In this document: piece after piece, positions 1 through 9,638 of the stretch
Numbering within the stretch: position 1 is the first letter of the stretch
Layout: the number at the start of each line of letters is the position of its first letter
Assembly (NCBI RefSeq): GCF_029360665.1
Contig: NZ_JARDUB010000006.1
Coordinates: forward strand, 1 to 64,000
DNA: 64,000 nucleotides
Source of the DNA: Eudoraea chungangensis
GTDB taxonomy: Bacteria; Bacteroidota; Bacteroidia; Flavobacteriales; Flavobacteriaceae
Direction: 5' to 3'
The notes under the pieces: model-generated
Told to the model about the DNA's origin: nothing
Seen by the model: only the letters and a program-made list of their open reading frames with translations
Database searches by the model: none
Made by a program: the position numbers and the translations under genes

Positions 1-1089
1 GAGATAACGAGTTATTTATGGACTTTTGGTGATGGTAGTACTTCAAATGCGAGTTCCCCATCAAAAGAGTTTAGTAGTGCGGGGAACTACCAGGTAACCT
101 TGCGTGTAGAAGACGCACAAAGAGAGTTTGATGAAGAAAGTTTAACTATTACAGTTACTGCAGCCCCCGGCGGATGCATTTCATTATCGGCTCCCTGGAG
201 TAATAGAGATATTGGTAATGTTGCTGCGGATGGCAGTGCTTGTGTAGACAATGGAGTCTATCAGGTAGAGGCCTCAGGTCGTGATATCTGGAATAGTAGT
301 GATGAGTTTCATTTTGTACACCAATCCCTTACGGGAGATGGGGAGATTATCGCCAGAGTAGTATCCTTGGAAGATACGAACGATTGGGCCAAAGCCGGCG
401 TGATGATGCGTAATGGCACAGCAGCGAATGCCAAAATGGTTTTAATGGCCCTGTCTCCGAACCCATTGAATGTTGGCATTGCCTATAATTTTGAGGATAG
501 GCCCACTACAGGAGCTACTATGACCCCTTCGGCAAATAATATTGGACCTATTGCCGTGGGAAGTTATCCCTACTATCTAAGACTTGTTCGCCAAGGGGAT
601 ACTTTTACAGGCTATGCTTCTGCGACCAATGGCAATTGGCAGCAGTTAGGCAGTAGAACCATCTCGATGAGTGAAACCATTGAAGTAGGCTTAGCGACGA
701 CTTCGCATAGAGATGGCGTTATAACCACTGCAGTATATGACAATGTTTCTGTGTTTACAACAGCATCCGTTGCTGCAAAACAGATTGGCACTCTTGTTAA
801 ATCACCCCAAGAAAGTAAGCCAGATATTGATTTGATAGCAGATCCATTTTCTGTTTATCCAAATCCTACAAATGGGGTATTAAAACTAAATTTAAGCAGC
901 TATCAAGGGGAGGCGGTGCAAATACAAATAACGACAACTCTAAATCAGCTTGTCTGGCAACAACGACTTAATAATGCTCATTTGCCAGAGGAAGTTTTAG
1001 ACTTAAATACACTATCGGAAGGAATTTATTATATAACAGTTAGTGGACTAAACTCGCAAGAAACCGTACCTTTTATAATTAAAAAATAA
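1..1089 (+). CDS. T9SS-secreted PKD/beta-sandwich protein, C-terminal part (5' end outside window)
   Basis: The frame is open from base 1, so this is the last 362 residues of a longer protein. The first ~35 residues are the end of a PKD repeat (WTFGDGS, then the YQVTLRV strand). About residues 55-250 form a concanavalin/DUF1349-like beta-sandwich (motifs DIGNV, HQSLTGDGEI, KAGVMMR, YYLRLVRQGDTF). The last ~75 residues are a type A type IX secretion sorting domain (YPNPTNG, then LSEGIYYITV, ending in KK). By family knowledge such proteins cross the outer membrane through T9SS and are attached or released at the surface. The missing N-terminus may hold an enzyme or adhesin domain, so the substrate cannot be told. 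A TTG at 100 is not the real start because the PKD sequence continues upstream of it. Confidence 0.88.
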   Translation, partial: EITSYLWTFGDGSTSNASSPSKEFSSAGNYQVTLRVEDAQREFDEESLTITVTAAPGGCISLSAPWSNRDIGNVAADGSACVDNGVYQVEASGRDIWNSSDEFHFVHQSLTGDGEIIARVVSLEDTNDWAKAGVMMRNGTAANAKMVLMALSPNPLNVGIAYNFEDRPTTGATMTPSANNIGPIAVGSYPYYLRLVRQGDTFTGYASATNGNWQQLGSRTISMSETIEVGLATTSHRDGVITTAVYDNVSVFTTASVAAKQIGTLVKSPQESKPDIDLIADPFSVYPNPTNGVLKLNLSSYQGEAVQIQITTTLNQLVWQQRLNNAHLPEEVLDLNTLSEGIYYITVSGLNSQETVPFIIKK

Positions 1090-1119
1090 CAGCCTGTCCT
1101 ATTCTTAATACTGTATTGA

Positions 1120-1860
1120 TTAGTAAAAATGAGAGATTGTATTCTCTATTAATGGCAGCAACTTTTTAATTTTTTTCGGAGATATTTGCAAGTCTTTTAG
1201 GTTATTAAGTTGCATTAGGTTATGTACGTCTGAAGCTACGAAATCAATATGACCCTTGTCTAGTAAACTATATGCCATTTTTTTTACTTCAGGACCATAA
1301 TAGTTGCTTAGGGAGAGTAAATTCAACTGATATAAGACCCCTTTGTTTTTGTAATAAGGATATTTTTTTTGTTCTGAATGCCAATATCCATAACGTTCCG
1401 GATGTGCTAAAATCGGAAAAAAGCCATTTTTCATAATACTTTCTATGCATTCTTCGAAATGAATAGCAGGTTGCAGATAAGACATTTCTATAAGTAAAAA
1501 GTCTTTTCGCAAAGGCATAATTTGTTTGTTCACAAGCAAATCTTCAAAGGCATCGTCTATCATATGTTCAGCCGCCGCCTCAATTCGTATGTCGGTTAGG
1601 TTTTCTGTTAATAAGGCATTGGTTAAATCGTGTAATGATGTGGATATAGATTCTTCGGTGTTCGGATAGTAGTTATTCATTATATGTGGTGTAGCAACAA
1701 AGCTGCTTATACCAATGGAGGAAAAACCTTTTATAAGTGCAATAGAGTCTTCTACAGATTTAGCACCATCATCAATTCCAGGTAGAATATGATTATGAAT
1801 ATCTATGAATCCGGAAAGATAGTCTACTAAAAATTTTTTCTTATTAAAAATTTGAAACAT
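1120..1860 (-). CDS. PHP-family tyrosine-protein phosphatase (CpsB/YwqE type)
   Basis: This 246-aa protein is close to the family's usual length. It carries the metal-binding signatures of PHP-type bacterial tyrosine phosphatases: DIHNHILPGIDDGA near residue 20, HPERYGYW near 153 and ASDVHN near 215. The family dephosphorylates tyrosine kinases that control capsule or exopolysaccharide chain length. No kinase or Wzx/Wzy gene is adjacent here. It converges with the T9SS protein and lies 83 bp from the end of the dikinase gene, which is on the same strand. The N-terminus MFQIFNKKKF is typical of flavobacterial members. Confidence 0.85.
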   Translation of the reverse strand: MFQIFNKKKFLVDYLSGFIDIHNHILPGIDDGAKSVEDSIALIKGFSSIGISSFVATPHIMNNYYPNTEESISTSLHDLTNALLTENLTDIRIEAAAEHMIDDAFEDLLVNKQIMPLRKDFLLIEMSYLQPAIHFEECIESIMKNGFFPILAHPERYGYWHSEQKKYPYYKNKGVLYQLNLLSLSNYYGPEVKKMAYSLLDKGHIDFVASDVHNLMQLNNLKDLQISPKKIKKLLPLIENTISHFY

Positions 1861-1943
1861 AAAAAAGGCTTACACGCACAAAAATAGTGTTTAATACAAT
1901 AATTAAAATCAATAATGTGTATCTAAACCTTTTTTACACTCCA

Positions 1944-4682
1944 CTAGCTGTTCTGCTCTTTGTCTAGAATACTTGCCTGAGCCGCGGCCACCCGAGCAAT
2001 AGGAACTCTAAAAGGAGAACAGCTCACATAATTCATCCCTATCATATTACAGAATTCCACAGAATTGGGTTCCCCTCCGTGTTCTCCACAAATACCTACT
2101 TTTAAACTTGGTTTGGTTTTTCTACCTCTTTCTGTACCTATTGCCAATAATTGTCCTACACCTTCCCGATCAATTATTTCGAATGGATCAGAGGTTAGAA
2201 TTCCTTTCTCCAAATAAATGGATAAGAACTTCCCTGCATCGTCTCTAGAATAACCAAATGCCATTTGTGTTAAGTCATTCGTGCCAAAGGAGAAAAAGTC
2301 AGCTCTTTCTGCAATTTTATCCGCCATTAAGGCTGCTCTAGGAATTTCTATCATCGTACCTACAAGAAATTCTACCTTATTGTTCCGTTCCTTAAATACC
2401 TGTTCTGCCGTTTTACGTATAATCTCATCTTGAACAACAAATTCATTTACCGTACCGATGAGTGGGACCATAATTTCTGGAGTAACCTCAATTCCTTTTT
2501 CTTTTAAGTTAAGAGCTGCTTCGATAATGGCTCTAGTTTGCATCTCCGTTATTTCGGGATAGGTATTCCCCAGTCTGCAACCCCTATGTCCTAACATTGG
2601 GTTAAATTCTTGAAGTTCAGCTACCTTAGTTTTTACTGACGACAGGGAAATATGGAGGTCTTCTGCAAGCTCCTTTTGTGTTGCTAATTGGTGGGGAACA
2701 AACTCGTGTAAAGGCGGGTCTAAAAGTCTAACAGTCACAGGTAAACCTTGCATTGCTTCAAATATACCTTCAAAGTCGGATCGTTGCATTGGCAAGAGTT
2801 CTTTTAAAGCTAATTTCCTTCCCTTTACCGTATCGGCCAATATCATTTCACGCATTGCTTTAATACGATCTACTTCAAAAAACATATGCTCTGTTCTTGT
2901 AAGACCTATTCCCTCTGCTCCAAAACTTCTAGCTACTTTAGCGTCTTTTGGGGTATCCGCGTTTGTTCGAACCTTCATTTTTCTAAACTTATCAGACAAA
3001 GACATAATTTGCGCAAATTCTCCACTAAGTTCTGGTTCCATGGTAGGTACTTTGCCCTCAATTATATTACCTGTAGACCCATTGATAGAAATCCAATCTC
3101 CTTCCTGGTATTCTTTGCCTTCCACAGTCATGGTTCTTTCTTTGTAGTTTATTTTTAGAGCTCCGGCTCCGGAAACGCAGCATTTCCCCATTCCACGGGC
3201 TACCACGGCGGCATGCGATGTCATTCCTCCTCGGGCTGTTAATATACCTTTGGCCACATTCATACCTTCCAGGTCTTCTGGAGAAGTTTCAATTCTTGTT
3301 AGAATAGTGTATTTGTATTTATCTGCTTCATCTGCAAAGAATACGATTTGGCCAGTTGCTGCCCCTGGAGAGGCAGGTAAACCCTGTGCAATAATATCTT
3401 CTTTAACTAAACCAGCTGGGTCAAAAACGGGATGCAGCAGCTCATCCAATTTATTGGGTTCAATACGAAGCATTGCTTCCTTTTCATTTATTAGCCCTTC
3501 TTTAAGTAAATCAACCGCAATTTTAACCATTGCCGCACCAGTTCTTTTTCCATTTCTGGTTTGGAGAATCCATAATTTACCATCTTGAATGGTAAATTCC
3601 ATATCTTGCATATCGCGATAATGCCTCTCTAAAATGTCTTGATATTGGTTTAATTCATAGAACATTTTTGGCATTAGTTCTTCTAGGGATGGATAGTTTT
3701 CAGATCTATCTTTTTCTTCTATTTGTGCTAATTCGGCCCACTTCTTAGACCCCAGAGTAGTAATTTGTTGAGGGGTTCTTACTCCGGCTACTACATCTTC
3801 GCCTTGAGCATTAATAAGATATTCGCCATTAAAAACATTTTCTCCGGTTGCCGCATCTCTTGTAAAACATACACCGGTTCCAGAATTTTCGCCCATATTT
3901 CCAAAGACCATTGCCTGAACATTAACAGCGGTTCCCCAGTCTGACGGGTAGCCATTCATTTTGCGATAATATTTTGCTCGGTCTCCATTCCAACTATCAA
4001 ATACGGCCATTACGGCTCCCCAAAGTTGTTCCCATGGATCCATGGGAAATTCTTTTCCTGTTCTTTTCCTAACTACATCCTTAAAATCATAGACCAAATC
4101 CTTCAAGTCTTGGACTGTAAAATCTGTATCTAGTGTAATTTCTCTTTTTTCTTTAAGATGTTCCATGATTTCTTCGAAAGGATCTATATCTTCCTTTGTC
4201 AGGGGTTTCATTCCTAGAACTACCCCAGAGTACATTTGAATAAACCTGCGGTAAGAGTCCCATACAAACCTTTCGTTTGCTGTTTTCCTAATTAAACCAT
4301 CAATGGCTTGGTCATTTAAGCCTAGGTTAAGGACTGTGTCCATCATCCCTGGCATGGAAACACGCGCACCTGATCTTACGGAGATTAAAAGCGGATTTTC
4401 CATATCTCCAAATTTACATCCCATTATATTTTCAATAAAGTCGATCGCACTTTCTACCTCCTCCTTTATTAAATAAATGGTATCTTCCTGTCCAAGCCTG
4501 TTATACGCAGTACAGACCTCTGTAGTAATGGTAAATCCTGGAGGAACGGGAATACCTATGGCGCTCATTTCAGCCAAGTTAGCTCCTTTACCTCCTAAGA
4601 GGTTCTTCATTTCACTACTGCCGTCTGCATTTTTATTACCAAATCGGTAAACTCTTGTTTTAATACTAGAAATTGTCTCCAT
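1944..4682 (-). CDS. ppdK: pyruvate, phosphate dikinase
   Basis: The enzyme interconverts pyruvate + ATP + Pi with phosphoenolpyruvate + AMP + PPi in the cytoplasm. From the chosen ATG at 4682 it is 912 aa. It has the N-terminal ATP-grasp lobe (NLLGGKGANLAEM, PGFTITTEVC), the swivelling phosphohistidine motif GGMTSHAAVVARGMGK with His at about residue 490, and the C-terminal TIM barrel with its catalytic-Cys motif GICGEHGGEP. The frame extends to an ATG at 4733, but family members begin shortly before VYRFGNK, which favours the inner start. No PPDK regulatory-protein gene is adjacent. Confidence 0.95.
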   Translation of the reverse strand: METISSIKTRVYRFGNKNADGSSEMKNLLGGKGANLAEMSAIGIPVPPGFTITTEVCTAYNRLGQEDTIYLIKEEVESAIDFIENIMGCKFGDMENPLLISVRSGARVSMPGMMDTVLNLGLNDQAIDGLIRKTANERFVWDSYRRFIQMYSGVVLGMKPLTKEDIDPFEEIMEHLKEKREITLDTDFTVQDLKDLVYDFKDVVRKRTGKEFPMDPWEQLWGAVMAVFDSWNGDRAKYYRKMNGYPSDWGTAVNVQAMVFGNMGENSGTGVCFTRDAATGENVFNGEYLINAQGEDVVAGVRTPQQITTLGSKKWAELAQIEEKDRSENYPSLEELMPKMFYELNQYQDILERHYRDMQDMEFTIQDGKLWILQTRNGKRTGAAMVKIAVDLLKEGLINEKEAMLRIEPNKLDELLHPVFDPAGLVKEDIIAQGLPASPGAATGQIVFFADEADKYKYTILTRIETSPEDLEGMNVAKGILTARGGMTSHAAVVARGMGKCCVSGAGALKINYKERTMTVEGKEYQEGDWISINGSTGNIIEGKVPTMEPELSGEFAQIMSLSDKFRKMKVRTNADTPKDAKVARSFGAEGIGLTRTEHMFFEVDRIKAMREMILADTVKGRKLALKELLPMQRSDFEGIFEAMQGLPVTVRLLDPPLHEFVPHQLATQKELAEDLHISLSSVKTKVAELQEFNPMLGHRGCRLGNTYPEITEMQTRAIIEAALNLKEKGIEVTPEIMVPLIGTVNEFVVQDEIIRKTAEQVFKERNNKVEFLVGTMIEIPRAALMADKIAERADFFSFGTNDLTQMAFGYSRDDAGKFLSIYLEKGILTSDPFEIIDREGVGQLLAIGTERGRKTKPSLKVGICGEHGGEPNSVEFCNMIGMNYVSCSPFRVPIARVAAAQASILDKEQNS

Positions 4683-5000
4683 GGGAATAGTTTTAAGTCT
4701 ATTTGATAGCCCGAAATTAGTGCCATTTACCAATGAAAAACATGATGATTGTCATGATTCTGGTATTTAAAAGGTCTGTGTAATTAATGTTACAGAATAC
4801 GGATACCTAAGCGGTGTATATATATCATAAAGGCGCTCTGAAGCCTACGGGCTTCATGAAATATTTTTCTCTTATAAAACTAAAACTCATAAATAACAAG
4901 CAACAATCTATCAGCTATTACTAATAGAGTATTGAGGGCTTTCCTTACCTTTAAATAATCTTTTAATTAAATGGTACAATTTTGGGATAAAATAAACTTC
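4683..5000. other. intergenic region between ppdK and the D15-like gene
   Basis: These 318 bases separate two divergent genes and must hold both promoters. A 17-codon upstream extension of ppdK (to 4733) and a 10-codon extension of the plus-strand gene (from 4971) are the only coding possibilities seen. No convincing -33/-7 pair, RNA gene or inverted repeat was recognised. Confidence 0.5.
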
Positions 5001-6095
5001 ATGGCTGTAAAAAAACTCACACTCCTTTCTCTTTGTATATGTTCTTTCTATTTTCTGAATGGGCAAAAAAATCCAAGTGCTTTTAGGGATTCTTTAGACA
5101 ACGCCTTTGATGTTAGTACTTACCTTATAGAGAATAATGGTATTCTGCCGTTTTTAATTCCGATTACGGAGCCAGCGGTAGGGTTTGGAGCAATTATAGG
5201 AGGGGCTTATTTCGTCAATAAAGAGGATCCAACACATAAGAAAGATGTAGCTGCTTTAACCGGGGGTATTACAACAAACGGAACTTGGATTCTAGGAGGT
5301 GCGTATTTAGGTTTTTGGAAAGAGGACCAAATACGATATAGGGGAATTGTAGGATATGGTAATATTTTCTTGGATTATTATCGAGACTTAGGACAGCCGG
5401 TGAGTTTTGAGTTAAAACAGTTTTCATTGGTACAACAATTAATTTTTCGTTTGGGCGGAAGTGATTTTTTCTTAGGAGGTAAGTATCAGTTTTCGAAAAT
5501 TGATATTCCTGTTTTTGATAATATTGATATAATTGACAGGAGAGATGTGAATCTTGTAAATAGTGGTCTCTCTGTAATATCAGAATTTGATAGTACTAAC
5601 AATACCTTCAGTCCAACGGATGGTCTAAAAGTTCATTTGAGTTATGATCAGTATTTAGAATTTTTAGGAAGCACAAAGAACTGGAATAAACTAAACTTTC
5701 ATGCATTCTGGTATTTACCCGTAAGTGAAAAATGGATGCCCGCCTTTCGAATAGAGACTGCCTGGGCCTCGGAATCTGCTCCTTTTTACGCAAAACCTTA
5801 TGTAGCCATTAGGGGTATACCGGCATTGCGATATCAAGGGGAAGGAATGCTCCTAGCAGAGACCGAACAACTGTATAATTTAAATAAGCGTTGGGGAATT
5901 TTAGGCTTTGTTGGACTAGGAACTACTTATTCTACATCCCCAGATACTGGTTTCGGTGAGGTAGTTTGGAGTGGGGGAACTGGATTTAGGTATTTAATTG
6001 CACGCAAGTTAGGACTTAAAACTGGGCTTGATATTGCAAGAGGTCCCGAGGATTGGGCTGTATATGTCACTATGGGCACTTCTTGGCTTAGATAA
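5001..6095 (+). CDS. BamA/D15-like outer-membrane beta-barrel protein
   Basis: From the ATG at 5001 the protein is 364 aa and begins with a signal peptide (MAVKKLTLLSLCICSFYFLNGQ). The in-frame ATG at 4971 would put ten polar residues before it, so the later start is preferred. The body has alternating aromatic/hydrophobic strands and the pattern of the bacterial surface antigen (Omp85/D15) barrel without POTRA domains: PAVGFGAIIGGAYF near the N-terminus, FSPTDGLKVHLSYDQYLEF in the middle, a C-terminal half with IRGIPALRYQGEGM and an aromatic/Arg end (TSWLR). Such short Omp85-family proteins are common in Bacteroidota and have unknown cargo. It is monocistronic. Confidence 0.8.
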   Translation: MAVKKLTLLSLCICSFYFLNGQKNPSAFRDSLDNAFDVSTYLIENNGILPFLIPITEPAVGFGAIIGGAYFVNKEDPTHKKDVAALTGGITTNGTWILGGAYLGFWKEDQIRYRGIVGYGNIFLDYYRDLGQPVSFELKQFSLVQQLIFRLGGSDFFLGGKYQFSKIDIPVFDNIDIIDRRDVNLVNSGLSVISEFDSTNNTFSPTDGLKVHLSYDQYLEFLGSTKNWNKLNFHAFWYLPVSEKWMPAFRIETAWASESAPFYAKPYVAIRGIPALRYQGEGMLLAETEQLYNLNKRWGILGFVGLGTTYSTSPDTGFGEVVWSGGTGFRYLIARKLGLKTGLDIARGPEDWAVYVTMGTSWLR

Positions 6096-6267
6096 TCCTT
6101 CTTCAAACCCTAGGAAGGTTAAATTCTGCTTATAGGATTAATTTAACAACTACCGATTCGATTATTTTGTAATTTACTGTATTGGATATGCTCTATGGGG
6201 GATTGTCTTTTTTTAAAATGAAAAATGTCCTTCCGAAATGTTCAAATTCGGTATAAAATTATTAGCT

Positions 6268-7992
6268 ATGAAAGAGTCTTTATTTTTTGGTTTCACCTTA
6301 TTCATTGTGGCCCTGTGTACATCTCAGGATGGTTACAGAAGTATAAGCGGTATAGTAACGGATGGTAAAACACCATTAATGGAAGTGGAAGTGGCTAATA
6401 TTAATTCGGCCACGAAGGTAAAAACAGACAGACAGGGGAGGTATCAAATAAGAGCACAGGAAGGCGAAACTTTGGCCTATAATTATAACGGGAAGAAAGC
6501 TGTGGAAATAGATGTGGAAGATGTTACTACCTTTTTAAACGTAAAATTAAAGGATGAAGTTCAGGAGCTATCCGAAGTGGTAGTAACAAAAGACTATCAT
6601 AAATCACAATCCGATTTAAGTTTAGAATACCACACCAATAAGGATCTAATTAGGACATCTTATGGTATTATAGATACTAGACGTTTCAATTACAATATCA
6701 GAGTTTTTCAGGGCAAAGACTTAAATCCTGCCTCCTTTGACATCATATCGATACTAAGGGCCAAGGTTCCTAATATTTTAATTTCTGGTAGAATAAATGA
6801 TTTAAATAATGTTGTTGCTTATTTTCCAAGGGGATATACTTCCATAAATAACCCCACGCCTATTTTATTTGATGTAGACGGTAATCTTATGCAAACTGCA
6901 CCAACGTATATCGATGTTTTAAATATCGAGAGAATCGCTATTATTTCTTCTATTGGAGCCTTGCAGAGGTATGGAAGTTTGGCCGCCGGCGGTCTGGTCA
7001 TTATCAATACAAAAATGACCAATTTTTCCTTTGAACCCGAATCAAACGCACCGTACGACCAAGCTAAATTAAGGACAAACTTCTTTGTTGAAGGAGAAGC
7101 GCGCCCAAGTTTGGAAGAGGTGGCTCCAAATTATCTTGAAAACTTACGCGCTTCCAATAGTATGGAGGATGCAATAGCAATTTATATGGAGCAGTCGAAA
7201 CGTAACAGTCCCTCGCCCTTCTTTTATCTAGATTCGCGAAATTTCTTCGCCAAGAACAGACAAAACCCGGAAATGGTAGAGCAGATAACACGAACAATAC
7301 AATGGAAATTTTCGGATAACCCTGTAGTATTAAAGGCCCTGGCATATCAGATGGATGATGAAGGGAATTTTAGAACTTCATTAGCTGTATATAAACAAAT
7401 ATTTATTTTAAGACCGGAATATCAGCAGTCCTATCGGGATTTGGCAAACGCCTATTTAAATGTTGGCAATGCCAGACGTGCAGCTTTGTTATATGCGCGG
7501 TATAACTATCTTTTATCGGAGGATTTATTTCAAGAATCGGAAAATTTTACCGGAATATTGAAAAGAGATTTCGACAATCTATTGGCGCAGAACAAAGAGC
7601 TAATTCCTAAGAATAGATCGGCCATTATAAAGGATAAAGAAGGTTTTAATGGGACTAGACTTTTTTTTGAATGGAATGATAGTGAAGCAGAATTTGAATT
7701 ACAATTTGTGAATGACCAAAAGCAATACTACCTCTTTAAGCACAGTCTTTTTGATAATGAAAGTCTCATTAAAGAAGAAAAGAAATACGGTTTCTCAAGC
7801 CAAGAACATTTAATCTTCGATCCGGAGGGGGAGTGGCAGGTAAATGTAAAATATTTAGGGAATAAAAGTTTAACACCTACCTATCTTAAAGTAACTATAT
7901 ATAGCGATTTTGGACTACCCTCTGAACAAAAAGAATTTAAATTATTTAAGCTTTCTGCCAAGAATATAAATCAGAAATTGGCTAAAATTTAG
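6268..7992 (+). CDS. barrel-less TonB-plug protein with carboxypeptidase-like and TPR domains
   Basis: The start is placed at 6268 so that the signal peptide MKESLFFGFTLFIVALCTSQ is N-terminal, giving 574 aa. After it come a CarboxypepD_reg-like fold (SISGIVTDGKTPLMEVEV, residues ~22-100), a SusC/TonB plug-like segment (FDIISILRAKVPNI, PILFDVDGNL, ALQRYGSLAAGGLVIINTK; ~115-255), TPR-like helices (MDDEGNFRTSLAVYKQIF, ~360-430) and a C-terminal beta-sandwich resembling DUF2135 (~455-555). There is no 22-strand barrel, so it cannot be a transporter on its own. A periplasmic or surface role is inferred. No SusD partner is nearby. Confidence 0.7.
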   Translation: MKESLFFGFTLFIVALCTSQDGYRSISGIVTDGKTPLMEVEVANINSATKVKTDRQGRYQIRAQEGETLAYNYNGKKAVEIDVEDVTTFLNVKLKDEVQELSEVVVTKDYHKSQSDLSLEYHTNKDLIRTSYGIIDTRRFNYNIRVFQGKDLNPASFDIISILRAKVPNILISGRINDLNNVVAYFPRGYTSINNPTPILFDVDGNLMQTAPTYIDVLNIERIAIISSIGALQRYGSLAAGGLVIINTKMTNFSFEPESNAPYDQAKLRTNFFVEGEARPSLEEVAPNYLENLRASNSMEDAIAIYMEQSKRNSPSPFFYLDSRNFFAKNRQNPEMVEQITRTIQWKFSDNPVVLKALAYQMDDEGNFRTSLAVYKQIFILRPEYQQSYRDLANAYLNVGNARRAALLYARYNYLLSEDLFQESENFTGILKRDFDNLLAQNKELIPKNRSAIIKDKEGFNGTRLFFEWNDSEAEFELQFVNDQKQYYLFKHSLFDNESLIKEEKKYGFSSQEHLIFDPEGEWQVNVKYLGNKSLTPTYLKVTIYSDFGLPSEQKEFKLFKLSAKNINQKLAKI

Positions 7993-8044
7993 AGTATCTA
8001 CAGTTATTCTATGAGAGACGTTGTATCTATGGGTCTATTACTGT

Positions 8045-9544
8045 CTACTCTAGTTCTATTTTAAATGCAAATGCATGTGCTCCGGCCTTGTTTCCTGGTA
8101 CATTTATACTAAGGTCTTCCAGTTTACGCTTCCATTTAACTATCTCTTCTGAGCCTAAAAGTGTAATCCTTCTTATATTCTTTTTTAGAAATTCCGAATT
8201 TGTTCCCAACGATTTAATTCTAAGCGTGTCTTTGGGCCAGTCTAGTACAATAGCATATAATATATTCTCTTTTGTGGTAAAACGAATGTCTTCAGATGTG
8301 GCTTCAGAATTTTGTCTTTCACTTAAGTGCCCTTCAACTATTTGCTGCGGTCCTTCTCCATAAATTATATAGGGCCGGGTCTCATAAATGGCCTCCCCGT
8401 TGATTTTAAACCAGTCTCCTATCTCTAATAATCTCTTTTCAACAATTGTTGGTATTATTCCCTCGGCAGTCGGTGTAACGTTTAACAAAACACGTCCGTT
8501 CTTACTTACTACATCTACTAAAAAATCTATGATTCTATTGGTAGATTTATAGTCGGGGTTTTCAACATTACACCATGAATTCCAATCTACTGAATCGTCA
8601 GTTAACCAAAGAAAATCTTTTTTGTCACTCATGCGTGCTCTTTCCAAGTCGAGTATTCCCGAACCTTTCTTAAGATCCTTGGCTTTATAAGTTACCACCA
8701 CTTCCTTTTTAATAGAATCTGCATAGTTATAATAATACTGAAGAAAGTCTAGCCTGTATTTTTCGTCCAGTATATTGAGTTTATTATCAAAATAAATCAG
8801 ATCTGGCTGGTAGTATTGAATCACCTCCTTGACTTTATTTAGCCAGTTCTGTGCAAAGCTGTCATCGGCCATATAGGTCGGAAACTCTTCCGAACCAATA
8901 AACTGGCTGCTATTTAATTTTGGGCCGTACAATTCCCTATAAAGATCACTAGAAGCATCGGTATTCTCATCCCAGGTAGAATACCAAGACCAGAGCCATT
9001 GATGATGAAAAGTAGTTATAAACTTCATATCTGTTTTCCGAACAGCCTTTTCCATTTCCCCAACAATATCTCTTTTGGGCCCCATATTTTTTGCATTCCA
9101 TTGTGTGAGTTTGCTATCCCACATAGCAAAGCCATCTGCATGCTCTGTAACAGGTCCTACAAATTGTGCTCCTGCCTTTTGGAATAAACTCACCCAAGTA
9201 TCGGCGTCAAAGTATTCTCCTGTAAACATGGGGATAAAATCTTTATATCCAAATTCGTCTAAAGGACCATATTTTTTTCTGTGATAGTTATAAATAGGGT
9301 GATTCTTATCATACATATAATGGGAGTACCATTCCGTCTTATATGCGGGAACGCTATAAGGTCCCCAATGGAAATAGATTCCAAACTTTGCATCTTTAAA
9401 CCATTTAGGTGTTTCCTTATTTGTTACGGACTCCCAATTTGCAGTATATTTCTTTTGTGTAAAACTTTTGTTTTGTGAAAATGTAAATTCTAAAGGAATA
9501 TGAAGGATTATAAAAATTAAAAATGTCAGGGCTTTAGGATTCAC
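8045..9544 (-). CDS. alpha-L-fucosidase, GH29
   Basis: This 499-aa protein has a signal peptide (FLIFIILHIPLEFTFSQ), so it acts in the periplasm or outside. GH29 hallmarks are KFGIYFHWGPYSVPAY near residue 50, the GPVTEHADGFAMWDS segment, and DLIYFDNK, where Asp about 253 is the predicted nucleophile. The C-terminal ~110 residues form the usual beta-sandwich. GH29 enzymes release fucose from fucosylated glycans. The neighbouring sulfatase gene, 94 bp upstream on the same strand, suggests joint attack on sulfated fucose-containing algal polysaccharide (inference). Confidence 0.92.
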   Translation of the reverse strand: MNPKALTFLIFIILHIPLEFTFSQNKSFTQKKYTANWESVTNKETPKWFKDAKFGIYFHWGPYSVPAYKTEWYSHYMYDKNHPIYNYHRKKYGPLDEFGYKDFIPMFTGEYFDADTWVSLFQKAGAQFVGPVTEHADGFAMWDSKLTQWNAKNMGPKRDIVGEMEKAVRKTDMKFITTFHHQWLWSWYSTWDENTDASSDLYRELYGPKLNSSQFIGSEEFPTYMADDSFAQNWLNKVKEVIQYYQPDLIYFDNKLNILDEKYRLDFLQYYYNYADSIKKEVVVTYKAKDLKKGSGILDLERARMSDKKDFLWLTDDSVDWNSWCNVENPDYKSTNRIIDFLVDVVSKNGRVLLNVTPTAEGIIPTIVEKRLLEIGDWFKINGEAIYETRPYIIYGEGPQQIVEGHLSERQNSEATSEDIRFTTKENILYAIVLDWPKDTLRIKSLGTNSEFLKKNIRRITLLGSEEIVKWKRKLEDLSINVPGNKAGAHAFAFKIELE

Positions 9545-9638
9545 AAAAATAATCTTAGAATAGAAAAATGAATTTATTACAGCTTTTTCAAGTTAAGCAA
9601 TTTTACATTGAGCACCGAAGCAAGGTATTAAATAAAGA

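Noticed and set aside
3250-3588. 112-aa plus-strand open frame in ppdK
   Set aside because: It is a shadow of the strongly conserved dikinase on the other strand.
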